NCBI GenBank assembly: GCA_910577885.1
Contig: CAJTNK010000001.1
Location: 1 to 64,000 of the forward strand
Reading direction: 5' to 3'
Source: an uncultured Rikenella sp.
GTDB taxonomy: Bacteria; Bacteroidota; Bacteroidia; Bacteroidales; Rikenellaceae
DNA length: 64,000 bases
Part shown: in pieces, positions 55,178 to 63,897 of the stretch
Position numbering within the stretch: the stretch's first letter is position 1
Layout of the letters: the number at the start of each line of letters is the position of its first letter
Notes under the pieces: generated by a model
Seen by the model: only the letters and a program-made list of their open reading frames with translations
Told to the model about the DNA's origin: nothing
Databases searched by the model: none
Position numbers and translations under genes: made by a program

Positions 55178-55208
55178 CAATCCACTCTCTTTGGTTTTTC
55201 ATCATGCC

Positions 55209-55263
55209 AATGACCCAAGCGGGGCAAGCTCCTTAAATAGGAGCTTGCCCCGCTTGGGTCATT
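55209..55263. terminator. Long perfect hairpin terminator
   Basis: Perfect 24-bp arms (55209-55232 and 55240-55263) with a 7-base loop, placed between korC and the convergent alpha-galactosidase remnant. Confidence 0.8.
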
Positions 55264-55274
55264 GATTCAAGTAA

Positions 55275-55659
55275 CTATTCCGCCGTCAGTTCCACCACCC
55301 GGCTGGTCAGGTGCGCCCCCGCCGAAGAGCGGCAGACCGATCTTCATCAGGTAGTCTTCCGAGAAACGCCGGCCGTCGGCCCCCAAGTCCGACCGCTCGT
55401 CCGGCATGCGATTGATCTCCCGCACCGTACAGATTCTCTGCCACTCCAGCCCTTCGAGCCGTACGTTCCGAATCGAGGCCGAGAATCTCGGGTGGCGGTT
55501 GAAAGCGACACCACACGCTCCCGCCTCTTGTCGGCCTACATCACCGCCGAATGTTCGCCCGAATAGGGCGACACCAACCGATAGAGATCCCCGTCGAGAA
55601 TCACCGGTTTCAGACAGCTGTAGTTCGCCACCTTCCGCAATCGGTCCTCCCGCCGCTCT
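55275..55659 (-). pseudogene. Alpha-galactosidase (GH36) C-terminal remnant
   Basis: Three minus-strand frames together spell the C-terminus of a GH36 alpha-galactosidase: CLKPVILDGDLYRLVSPYSG, then RNVRLEGLEWQR and VREINRMPDERSDLGADGRR, then YLMKIGLPLFGGG and finally AHLTSRVVELTAE with stop 55275-55277. Visible lesions are an in-frame TAG at 55536-55538 where Tyr is expected after SAVM, a frameshift near 55505-55525, and another in the G-rich run near 55318. The catalytic domains are missing: the match begins right after the stop of a small ORF. A large deletion removed the rest of the gene. Confidence 0.8.
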
Positions 55660-55813
55660 ACGGCGCGAAAATGTGCCGGAACGCCTCCGCCGCCTCGCCG
55701 AAGACGACGCGCCACCGCGTCGCAATCCCGACCGTCAAAGCCACGATCAGCAGATACATCGATTTCTCGTTCAGCGTCAGTCCCTTCCACCAGTGTACCA
55801 TCCGTTTCATCAT
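55658..55813 (-). CDS. Small membrane peptide, 51 residues
   Basis: ATG 55811-55813 (or 55808-55810) opens a frame to TAG 55658-55660 encoding MMKRMVHWWKGLTLNEKS, a hydrophobic helix (MYLLIVALTVGIATRW) and an amphipathic tail ending FRHIFAP. A strong ribosome-binding sequence GGGGAGGAGCCGGAGG lies directly upstream, better than that of most genes here. The gene starts 23 bases after the ZIP transporter stop on the same strand. I do not recognise the protein. Basic-before-helix topology suggests a single-pass inner membrane peptide. Abutment with the alpha-galactosidase remnant leaves open that its 3' end is a deletion fusion. Confidence 0.6.
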   Translation of the reverse strand: MMKRMVHWWKGLTLNEKSMYLLIVALTVGIATRWRVVFGEAAEAFRHIFAP

Positions 55814-55835
55814 CCTCCGGCTCCTCCCCTGAAAA

Positions 55836-56651
55836 TCATTCGAAAATCGCGATTCCGGCCGCCATCACCGCCATCCCGACGATCAGCCCCCAAATAGCCA
55901 CATGGTGTTCGCCGTATCGATGCGCCGCCGGCAACAGCTCGTCGAACGAGATGTAAACCATAATACCGGCAATGATCGCAAAGATGTAGCCCAGCAAAAC
56001 CGGCGTAAGAAACGGGGCCAGGATCAGGTACCCGACCAACGCACCGACCGGTTCGGCCAGCCCCGAGAGAAACGAGAAGAGAAAGGCCTTTCGCCTGCTC
56101 CCCGTGGCATAGTAGACCGGCACCGACACCGCAATCCCCTCCGGGATATTGTGAATGGCGATCGCCACCGCAATCGCCAAGCCGATTTCCGGACTCTGGA
56201 GAGCGGCCATAAAGGTGGCAATCCCCTCCGGAAAGTTGTGTATCCCGATCACCAGCGCCATCATCACCCCGGTTCGCATCAGGTGCCTGGCCGGTGCCCC
56301 GTCTGCCGGCGCCTCCATCCGCATGCTCTCGACGCTCCGTATCTCGTGCGGATTTTCGACCGACGGAACCAGCTTGTCGATCAACGCAATGAAGAGAATG
56401 CCGCCGAAAAACGCCGCCGCCGTAGCGATCCGCCCCCACCGCACCCCGTAGTCTCCGCCGAGTATCTCGGCCGCCTGCGGAAAGAGGTCGACGAACGAGA
56501 TATAAATCATCACGCCGGCCGAAAAACCGAGCGAGAAGGAGAGGAATTTCCGGTTCGTACGCCGCGCGAGCAGCGCGATGAGGCTCCCGATACCGGTCGA
56601 GAGCCCCGCCAAAAGGGTGAGAACAAAGGCAAAAGTAACGTTGTGTTCCAT
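55836..56651 (-). CDS. zupT: ZIP family metal transporter
   Basis: The 271-residue membrane protein has about eight hydrophobic segments, starting FAFVLTLLAGLSTGIGSLIAL. ZupT-like metal-site helices are IHNFPEGIATFMAALQ (near residue 155) and AIHNIPEGIAVSVPVYYATG (near 185), with HN..PEG repeated as expected. Relatives import Zn2+, Fe2+ and other divalent cations. A cytoplasmic loop (about 95-130) is variable. It is followed by the small membrane peptide gene. Confidence 0.94.
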   Translation of the reverse strand: MEHNVTFAFVLTLLAGLSTGIGSLIALLARRTNRKFLSFSLGFSAGVMIYISFVDLFPQAAEILGGDYGVRWGRIATAAAFFGGILFIALIDKLVPSVENPHEIRSVESMRMEAPADGAPARHLMRTGVMMALVIGIHNFPEGIATFMAALQSPEIGLAIAVAIAIHNIPEGIAVSVPVYYATGSRRKAFLFSFLSGLAEPVGALVGYLILAPFLTPVLLGYIFAIIAGIMVYISFDELLPAAHRYGEHHVAIWGLIVGMAVMAAGIAIFE

Positions 56652-56740
56652 CGTCGGTAAAAAGGTTCAAACTTTGTGTTCGGCACCCTGCAAATTCCGT
56701 TCCGCGCTCCACACCTGCCGGGAGTAAGCCCGCCGAACCG

Positions 56741-57253
56741 TTAGCGCACCCGATTGGCGAACTCGACCGCCTCGAGTTCCCGGTTCGCCTGAGCGATCTT
56801 GTCGGCCAGCTCCGCCTTGAATCGGAGGATCTTTTCGAGCACCTCCGGTTCTCCCGTGGCGATGATCTGAAGAGCGAGAATAGCGGCATTCTTGGCCCCA
56901 TCGAGTGCGACGGTCGCCACGGGAATCCCCGACGGCATCTGCAACATCGAGAGAATGCTGTCCCACCCGTCGATCGAGTTCGAGGACTTGATGGGCACCC
57001 CGACCACCGGCAGCGGCGTCAGCGCTGCCACCACCCCCGGCAGGTGAGCCGCGCCGCCCGCACCGGCAATAATGACCTTCACTCCCCGCGTATGAGCCTT
57101 CTTCGCAAAATCCAACACCAAATCCGGCGTCCGGTGAGCCGACAGGGCGTTGATCTCGAACGGAATCCCCATCTGATCCAAAAATTTGGCCGCTTCGGAC
57201 ATGATCTTCAAATCCGACGTGCTGCCCATAATAATCGAAACTTTCGGTTGCAT
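56741..57253 (-). CDS. purE: N5-carboxyaminoimidazole ribonucleotide mutase
   Basis: The 170-residue enzyme of purine synthesis has SIIMGSTSDLKIMSEAAKFLD near residue 6, NALSAHRTPDLVLDFAKKA near 35 and IIAGAGGAAHLPGVVAALT near 62, all standard PurE motifs. ATG 57253 is the family-like start; the open frame upstream lies within repeat copy G. No purK is visible nearby. The gene is divergent from a phosphoribosyltransferase gene, with repeat G between them. Confidence 0.95.
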   Translation of the reverse strand: MQPKVSIIMGSTSDLKIMSEAAKFLDQMGIPFEINALSAHRTPDLVLDFAKKAHTRGVKVIIAGAGGAAHLPGVVAALTPLPVVGVPIKSSNSIDGWDSILSMLQMPSGIPVATVALDGAKNAAILALQIIATGEPEVLEKILRFKAELADKIAQANRELEAVEFANRVR

Positions 57254-57278
57254 AACAAACTGTTTAAAGAAATGAAAT

Positions 57279-57603
57279 GTACTATTATTTGTATATCCGG
57301 TCATTAACGACAGGCTGGGACTGCCGCTTTTTGGAAAAAGCGGCACCAAGAACTTTTGAGATAGCATACGCTACGCCTTAGGCTCCGCAATCCTTAGGTT
57401 TATGGGTGGGGTTCTTTTAGGCGCGCACTAAGGTTTTCGCAGCCTAAGCGCGCCCAAAAAGAATCCCCACCCAGAGCACCGGGCTGACACGGCCAAAGCA
57501 TCCCAACGGGATGCGCTCGAAAGTCTTTTTGGTTCTTTTTCTTCAGAAAAAGAACAGTACCCTCCTGTTCACCAAGGAACAAGGTATTCCAAGTTAATAG
57601 TAC
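57279..57603. repeat. Palindromic intergenic repeat, copy G
   Basis: 325 bp between divergent purE and the phosphoribosyltransferase gene. The ends are GTACTATTATTTGTATATCC and GGTATTCCAAGTTAATAGTAC. The left hairpin is TGCCGCTTTT-TGGA-AAAAGCGGCA (57322-57345), and the right is GTTCTTTTTC-TTCA-GAAAAAGAAC. Core GATAGCATACGCTACGCC and centre TGGGTGGGGTTCTTTTAGG paired with CCCAAAAAGAATCCCCACCC are present. It is the only copy lying between divergent genes. Confidence 0.87.
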
Positions 57604-57614
57604 TTTTATTTTGT

Positions 57615-57622
57615 TAACTTTG
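57615..57622 (+). promoter_or_regulatory. -7 box for the phosphoribosyltransferase gene
   Basis: TAACTTTG lies 12 bases beyond repeat G and 48 bases before the chosen TTG start. The -33 region would fall inside the right end of the repeat and shows no TTTG. Confidence 0.45.
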
Positions 57623-57670
57623 CGAAGATATAAACTTTTCGCCACACCACACACAAGCTCGCTTTTCGTT

Positions 57671-58252
57671 TTGGAAACCCGAACCGTCACTCTTCTCGAC
57701 CGCCGTTTCGAGCCGTATATCTCGGCCGAGCGAATCCACACCGCTATCTCGGAGCTGGCCCGACGGATCAACCGCGACTACGCGGCGTGCACGGGACGAC
57801 CACTGCTGCTGGTGACGCTCAACGGCGCGCTCGTTTTCGCCGGCGAGCTGTTCCGACAGCTCACCGGCGATTTCGAGGTGGCTTTCGTGAAATTGTCGTC
57901 CTATGAAGGGATCGGAAGCACAGGAAAGGTTCAACTCGACGTGCCGGTGACGGCTGAAGTGCGGGGGCGGGACATCGTGATCGCCGAAGATGTGGTCGAC
58001 ACCGGCAATACGATCCATGCGCTCCACGGCCTGTTGCAGCAAGCGGGGGCGAGGAGCGTGCGGGTGGCGACACTGGTGCTGAAACCGACCGTCTACTACC
58101 GGCAGCCGGAGCGACCCGGGGGGCTGCTGCCCGTGGACTATGCGGCGTTGGAGGTCGAGGAGCGGTTCATCGTGGGGTATGGGATGGACTACGACGGATT
58201 GGGGCGGAATCTGGGGGCGATCTATGTGCTGAGCGAGGACCGGGAGAAATAG
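57671..58252 (+). CDS. hpt: Hypoxanthine phosphoribosyltransferase family protein
   Basis: The PRTase domain is clear: LLLVTLNGALVFAGELFRQL near residue 43, the PRPP loop DIVIAEDVVDTGNTIHALHG near 100 and FIVGYGMDYDGLGRNLGAIYVL near the end, matching hypoxanthine/guanine salvage enzymes. The only internal Met is in GYGMDYDG, so translation must begin at a non-ATG codon. TTG 57671 gives 193 residues and lies downstream of the promoter-like box. TTG 57611 is less likely because it overlaps that box. queE follows after 19 bases. Confidence 0.88.
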   Translation: METRTVTLLDRRFEPYISAERIHTAISELARRINRDYAACTGRPLLLVTLNGALVFAGELFRQLTGDFEVAFVKLSSYEGIGSTGKVQLDVPVTAEVRGRDIVIAEDVVDTGNTIHALHGLLQQAGARSVRVATLVLKPTVYYRQPERPGGLLPVDYAALEVEERFIVGYGMDYDGLGRNLGAIYVLSEDREK

Positions 58253-58271
58253 ACGATAGAAGAGAGAAAAC

Positions 58272-58907
58272 ATGACTGCGAACGACATACAAAAGCTTTT
58301 GGAGGACGGGCGGCGGCTGCCGCTGGTCGAGGATTTTTATACCATTCAGGGCGAGGGGTACCATGCGGGAAAACCGGCCTATTTCATTCGCCTCGGAGGG
58401 TGCGATGTGGGCTGCCGGTGGTGCGACGCCAAGGCGACCTGGAACGCACGGCTCTATCCGCCGACGCCGATCGCCGAGATCGTGGAGCGGGCCGCTTCGC
58501 ACCCGGCACAGGCCATTGTGATTACGGGCGGCGAACCGACCTTGTATCCGTTGGAGCCGCTCACGGCATCGCTCAAGGAGAAGGGGTTGGAGATTTTTAT
58601 CGAAACGTCGGGGACCAACCCGCTGTCGGGCTATATAGATTGGGTCTGTCTTTCGCCGAAGCGGCAACAGCCGCCGCTGGCGGAGGTCCTGAGGCGGGCC
58701 GACGAGTTGAAAGTCATCATCGAGACCGAGGAGGATATCGCTTGGGCCGAGGAGAATGCAGCGCAGGTTTCGGCGGCCTGTCGGCTCTACCTGCAACCGG
58801 AGTGGAGCCGGTACGAAGCGATTACACCGACGCTGGTGGAGTATGCCAAGGCTCATCCGCAGTGGAACATCTCGATCCAGAGCCACAAATTCATGCACAT
58901 ACCTTAG
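58272..58907 (+). CDS. queE: 7-carboxy-7-deazaguanine synthase
   Basis: The 211-residue radical SAM enzyme forms CDG in queuosine synthesis. The Fe-S motif is GGCDVGCRWCDAK (CxxxCxxC, residues about 44-51) after VEDFYTIQGEGYHAGKPAYF; ITGGEPTLYPLEPL near 94 binds SAM. QueC, QueD and QueF are not nearby. The gene is short-spaced between the phosphoribosyltransferase and an IMPase-family gene. Confidence 0.94.
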   Translation: MTANDIQKLLEDGRRLPLVEDFYTIQGEGYHAGKPAYFIRLGGCDVGCRWCDAKATWNARLYPPTPIAEIVERAASHPAQAIVITGGEPTLYPLEPLTASLKEKGLEIFIETSGTNPLSGYIDWVCLSPKRQQPPLAEVLRRADELKVIIETEEDIAWAEENAAQVSAACRLYLQPEWSRYEAITPTLVEYAKAHPQWNISIQSHKFMHIP

Positions 58908-58921
58908 ACTTACTATCTATA

Positions 58922-59713
58922 ATGTTTACTTTCGAGGAATTTACGGAGTTCGCCCGGAGATTGACCCCGACGATTCGGGCGACGGTCGACCGGTATATCG
59001 GCCACGTCCGGGTGGATTACAAGGCGGACGACTCGCCGGTGACACTGGCCGATCGGGAGATCGAACAGTATATCGTCGCGCAGATCGAGGCTCGTTTTCC
59101 GGGCGGAGCGATCGTGGGGGAGGAGAGCGGTACTCATCCGGCTTCGACCGCGGTGACGCAGACCAACGAGCCGGGAGCGGTCGAATGGATCGTGGACCCG
59201 ATCGACGGCACGAAGAGTTTCATTCACGGCGTGCCGCTTTTTGCGACTTTGATCGGGGTGATGGTCGACGGAGAGGCAACCTACGGGGCCATCTACAACC
59301 CGCTGTTGGACGATCTGATCGTGGGGGACAACCGGGTGGCGCTGTGGAACGGGCGGCCGACCCGAATGCGGGCTTGCGGTTCATTGCGCGAAGCGACGCT
59401 GCTGACCACCGACATCCTGGACGTCGAAAAACACCGCAACCTCCCGAACTTTTGGGCGTTGGCACACGCGTGTCGGCTGTTGCGGACCTGGGGGGATGCT
59501 TACGGCTACTGCCTGCTGGCGACCGGCCGGGCCGACGTGATGGTCGATCCGATCATGAGCCGGTGGGACCTGGCGGCTCTGATTCCGGTGATCCGGGGAG
59601 CCGGCGGCGTGATTACGGACTACTACGGCGGGAATCCGGCTACGGGGGATTCGATCGTGGCTTCCGGCAGCGAGGAGCTGCACCGAGAGGTGCTGGCGAT
59701 GCTGAATGCCTGA
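58922..59713 (+). CDS. Inositol monophosphatase family phosphatase
   Basis: ATG 58922 gives 263 residues with the Mg2+-dependent phosphatase motifs VGEESG (near 65), IVDPIDGTKSFIHGVPLFATL (near 92) and SRWDLAALIPVIRGAGG (near 215). The short DPIDGTKSFI form resembles histidinol-phosphatase (HisN) members, but 3'(2'),5'-bisphosphate nucleotidase or inositol phosphatase cannot be excluded. It follows queE by 14 bases. Confidence 0.88.
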   Translation: MFTFEEFTEFARRLTPTIRATVDRYIGHVRVDYKADDSPVTLADREIEQYIVAQIEARFPGGAIVGEESGTHPASTAVTQTNEPGAVEWIVDPIDGTKSFIHGVPLFATLIGVMVDGEATYGAIYNPLLDDLIVGDNRVALWNGRPTRMRACGSLREATLLTTDILDVEKHRNLPNFWALAHACRLLRTWGDAYGYCLLATGRADVMVDPIMSRWDLAALIPVIRGAGGVITDYYGGNPATGDSIVASGSEELHREVLAMLNA

Positions 59714-59821
59714 TTTTGTGCGGATTTCTCGCGCGATGTTAAAAATCGCACAAAGCGTACCGAAAACTCAACCTCCGTACTATTTTTACAGCTCCGAAAA
59801 CGACATTTTTTCAAACCTTAA

Positions 59822-61195
<1,374 letters not shown>

Positions 61196-61260
61196 ATGGA
61201 TTGCAAAAAGGATAAATTTTGTTATATTTATCCCGTCAAACCTTTCTAAAAAGCTTTTCT

Positions 61261-61407
61261 ATGAATTTCAAGCAACTACCCTCGCCGGATGCCTTGAAGC
61301 GCATCATGCTCATGATCGGCGTGCAACAACTCGCCAGTTGGGGAAGCGAAGATGACGAAGAAGCGGCCCGGGAGTGCGGATTCGACAGCCTCTGCGAGCG
61401 GCTCTGA
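61261..61407 (+). CDS. Small hypothetical protein with a possible frame break
   Basis: ATG 61261 opens 48 residues (MNFKQLPSPDALKRIM, then LASWGSEDDEEAARECGF) ending at TGA 61405-61407. A shifted frame continues plausibly from the same point (ALKQKVDEIYSRVQEVVATQ) to a stop at 61503-61505, giving about 80 residues if one base were missing. I do not recognise either part. It follows gdhA and precedes a strong terminator, so it could share the gdhA transcript. Confidence 0.4.
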   Translation: MNFKQLPSPDALKRIMLMIGVQQLASWGSEDDEEAARECGFDSLCERL

Positions 61408-61715
61408 AACAGAAAGTGGACGAAATTTATTCACGGGTACAAGAAGTTGTTGCGACACAGAAGATCTACAGTTCGGGGGAAGGAGGAGACGGGGAGGATT
61501 TTTAGTCCTCTCCTTTTTTCTCCGCGTACGCAATGTCAAGCGCGGGTCTCGGAACGTGTTTCCGGGACCCGCGCTTGTTTTTGTCGGAGCTCCACCCGGA
61601 GGACAACGGGGTAGGGCGGGGCTCGAACCGGGCTGTGTCAATCTCAGTCGGCGCGGTGTCAGGCCCAAGCGGCGGCCCCGTCGGGAGCAGAGGCAGCCTC
61701 CTCCTCCCCCGACCT
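61408..61715. other. Gap without a recognised gene
   Basis: About 308 bases hold the shifted continuation of the small ORF (to 61505), one strong terminator, and GC-rich sequence from about 61580 in which I see no gene, RNA or repeat. Confidence 0.5.
61537..61577 (+). terminator. Terminator after gdhA and the small ORF
   Basis: Perfect 12-bp GC-rich arms (61537-61548 and 61566-61577) followed by TTTTTG on the plus strand. Confidence 0.75.
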
Positions 61716-62447
61716 CTATTCCACCTCGACTCCGTGTTTAATGAGCATCGCCAGATGCTCGTCCTCATCCACCGCCGCAAACGACCCCCCGCGCACATTC
61801 TCATACCCGTACCGGCGAAAACACTCCACCACCAACGGGTCCAAATCGCGCCGAAGACGCACCGAACCGGCCGGTGTCTCGAACGGCTCGGCACTCACCA
61901 GTCCCTGCGGTTTGTACTTCCGGGTCCACTCCGTGCCGCGCCCGTACTCGTGTTTGCGCAGCGTCCGCTTCAGGTCGCGCGTATATCCGACAAAATACTT
62001 TCCCTCCCGGAGCTCCAGCACATAACGAACCAAGGCTTGTGCCGCGAACTGTTGCCGGGCCGCATTTACCTCTTTGAAAAAACCGTATCGATGCAACTTG
62101 CGGAGCGTTTTTTCCTCCGACACCTCGCACCAGATGCCCCCGCGCACCGTCCGCCATCCCTTACGCTCCATCCACTGAATCGTCGTTCGGTTTTCGTACT
62201 TGTCCTCGTCGTACTCCGTTTCGACGTAAAACACCTGCCGCTCCACACACCGCACCACCCGATGGAGCTTGGTCCATTCGGCCCCCTTGCCGTGCGTGTG
62301 CTGCCAAAAACGCGCCACCGGATGGTGGGTTTTCCCGACATACCAATAGCCGTCCTCCAATTCGAGAACATAGATATGAATCGGGTATGTGGTGTCGTTT
62401 CGTTGCATTTCGAGCTGCAAATTAACCATTGCCGACGACACGAACAA
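61716..62447 (-). CDS. Tandem GIY-YIG domain protein
   Basis: The 243-residue protein holds two related GIY-YIG-like units. Unit 1 has IYVLELEDGYWYVGKT, then HTHGKGAEWTKLHR and WRTVRGGIWC; unit 2 has RYVLELREGKYFVGYT, then HEYGRGTEWTRKYK and YENVRGGSFA. Each keeps the two Tyr-containing strands and the G.GTEWT / VRGG pair, so the gene probably arose by duplication. GIY-YIG folds are DNA endonucleases in repair, homing and phage proteins; whether both sites are active is not clear. ATGs at 62429 and 62408 are alternative starts. No restriction or phage genes are adjacent. Confidence 0.75.
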   Translation of the reverse strand: MFVSSAMVNLQLEMQRNDTTYPIHIYVLELEDGYWYVGKTHHPVARFWQHTHGKGAEWTKLHRVVRCVERQVFYVETEYDEDKYENRTTIQWMERKGWRTVRGGIWCEVSEEKTLRKLHRYGFFKEVNAARQQFAAQALVRYVLELREGKYFVGYTRDLKRTLRKHEYGRGTEWTRKYKPQGLVSAEPFETPAGSVRLRRDLDPLVVECFRRYGYENVRGGSFAAVDEDEHLAMLIKHGVEVE

Positions 62448-62565
62448 CCGATCGGCGCCCTTCTCGCATTTCGGGCAGAAAACTGTCTTTTCAGAACATT
62501 CTCCCGACCATTCGGCCTAAAAAATCACCCACCCACGACACCCACACATCCGCACACGCCCCCGT

Positions 62566-63897
62566 CTACAAATCCTTTATCAGCACCTCGCGTCCCCGCA
62601 GATCGATCGCCTCGCGCAGGTTGAGAACCGCCTGCCACTCCCGGGCGAAATCGTTCTTGATATCGATCCGAAAATCCTCGGATCCGTACCGGTCCACCCG
62701 TTCGAAGAGCCCGGCCACACTCAACCGGCCGATGTCCATGGCCGGCACATAGGCCGGTACGATCCTGTCTTCTTCGGTCGGCGTCTCGGCAATCAACCCC
62801 ACCCGCAGCAACACCTCGATCGTCTCGGCAGTCAACCGGGTCGGAATCCGGTACTGTTCCGAAATGGCATTCGCCGTATAGGGCCTCTCGCCCGCCTCGA
62901 ACCGTTTGACGATCAAGTACATCACGGTCAGGAGCATAAAATCCCGATACCGCCGACTGATGTTTCGGGTCTCCTGTTCGAAGTCGAACTTGCTGACGTT
63001 CTGGTGGGCAAAGGCCAGCTCGGCCCCGAACAGACAGATGAACCACGACAACTGGAGCCACAGCAGCAACAACGGCAAAGCGGCAAAACTCCCGTAAATG
63101 GCATTGTACTTCGAGATGCCTATCTGCCCGTCGATATAGAGCACCTGGAAGAGCTGCAGGGCGGTTCCGGTCACGATGCCGGCAAAGAGCGCGCTGCCGA
63201 ACCGTACTTTGGTGTTCGGCACATACATATAGAGAAACACGAACAGCAGAATGGTAATCAGGTAGGGAATCGCCCGGGCGACCGGCGCAATGGCCCAGCC
63301 GAGGATGTGTTCCTGTCCGGCGGCCGTATTGAGCAGGATCGAGAATCCGGCGTTACAGATCAGAAAGACCGGTGTGATGACCATCAGCGCCAGGTAATCC
63401 GTAAACTGCCTCATGTAAGGCCTGCTGTGGCTGATCTGCCAGATGTCGTTGAAGTTGCTCTCGATCTTGCTGAAGAGCCCGAAAACGGTGTAGAGCAGCA
63501 GTACGACACCGATCCCGAGAAAAACCCCTCCGCGGGCATATTCGATCGACTGTTCGATAAAGCTCATGGCCCGCCGCAGCAGCTCTTCCTGTCCGGAGAA
63601 GTATCGGAACAATTCGCTCTGGACGATGTTCTGGAAGCCGAACCCGCGAGCGATGGCAAACAGCACGGCCAGGAAAGGGACGATCGACAACAACGTGCTG
63701 TAGGTCAGTGCCCCGGCCCGGATGTTGAGCTGCGCTCCGCTGATGTTCCGGATGGCGAGAATGAAGCTTTTCAGGAGGTTGTAGAGTCCGACCCGTTTGA
63801 CCGAACTGTCGTGGCTGTTGATTCGCCAGATGTCGTACGTGAAGAAGCGGATCGTGTCGACCACCAGTTGTTTGGCTTTCAGGAAGAGTTTTTTCAT
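62566..63897 (-). CDS. YihY/BrkB family membrane protein
   Basis: ATG 63897 gives 443 residues. After a polar start come six or so membrane helices of the YihY domain: AGALTYSTLLSIVPFLAVLFAIA near 62, then VFLGIGVVLLLYTVFGLFSKIE and LPLLLLWLQLSWFICLFGAELAFA near 300. A soluble C-terminal tail of about 120 residues includes a winged-helix-like part (YTANAISEQYRIPTRLTAETIEVLL). The older label ribonuclease BN is a misnomer; the function is unclear. The frame opens earlier, but those residues are not family-like. Confidence 0.88.
   Translation of the reverse strand: MKKLFLKAKQLVVDTIRFFTYDIWRINSHDSSVKRVGLYNLLKSFILAIRNISGAQLNIRAGALTYSTLLSIVPFLAVLFAIARGFGFQNIVQSELFRYFSGQEELLRRAMSFIEQSIEYARGGVFLGIGVVLLLYTVFGLFSKIESNFNDIWQISHSRPYMRQFTDYLALMVITPVFLICNAGFSILLNTAAGQEHILGWAIAPVARAIPYLITILLFVFLYMYVPNTKVRFGSALFAGIVTGTALQLFQVLYIDGQIGISKYNAIYGSFAALPLLLLWLQLSWFICLFGAELAFAHQNVSKFDFEQETRNISRRYRDFMLLTVMYLIVKRFEAGERPYTANAISEQYRIPTRLTAETIEVLLRVGLIAETPTEEDRIVPAYVPAMDIGRLSVAGLFERVDRYGSEDFRIDIKNDFAREWQAVLNLREAIDLRGREVLIKDL

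Noticed and set aside
55267..55790. Two overlapping hypothetical proteins on the minus strand
   Set aside because: Their pieces are explained by a frameshifted alpha-galactosidase remnant and by frame shadows of the small membrane peptide.
19186..57603. CRISPR array interpretation of the repeated segments
   Set aside because: Copies are hundreds of bases long, palindromic and kilobases apart, with genes between them and no regular spacers.
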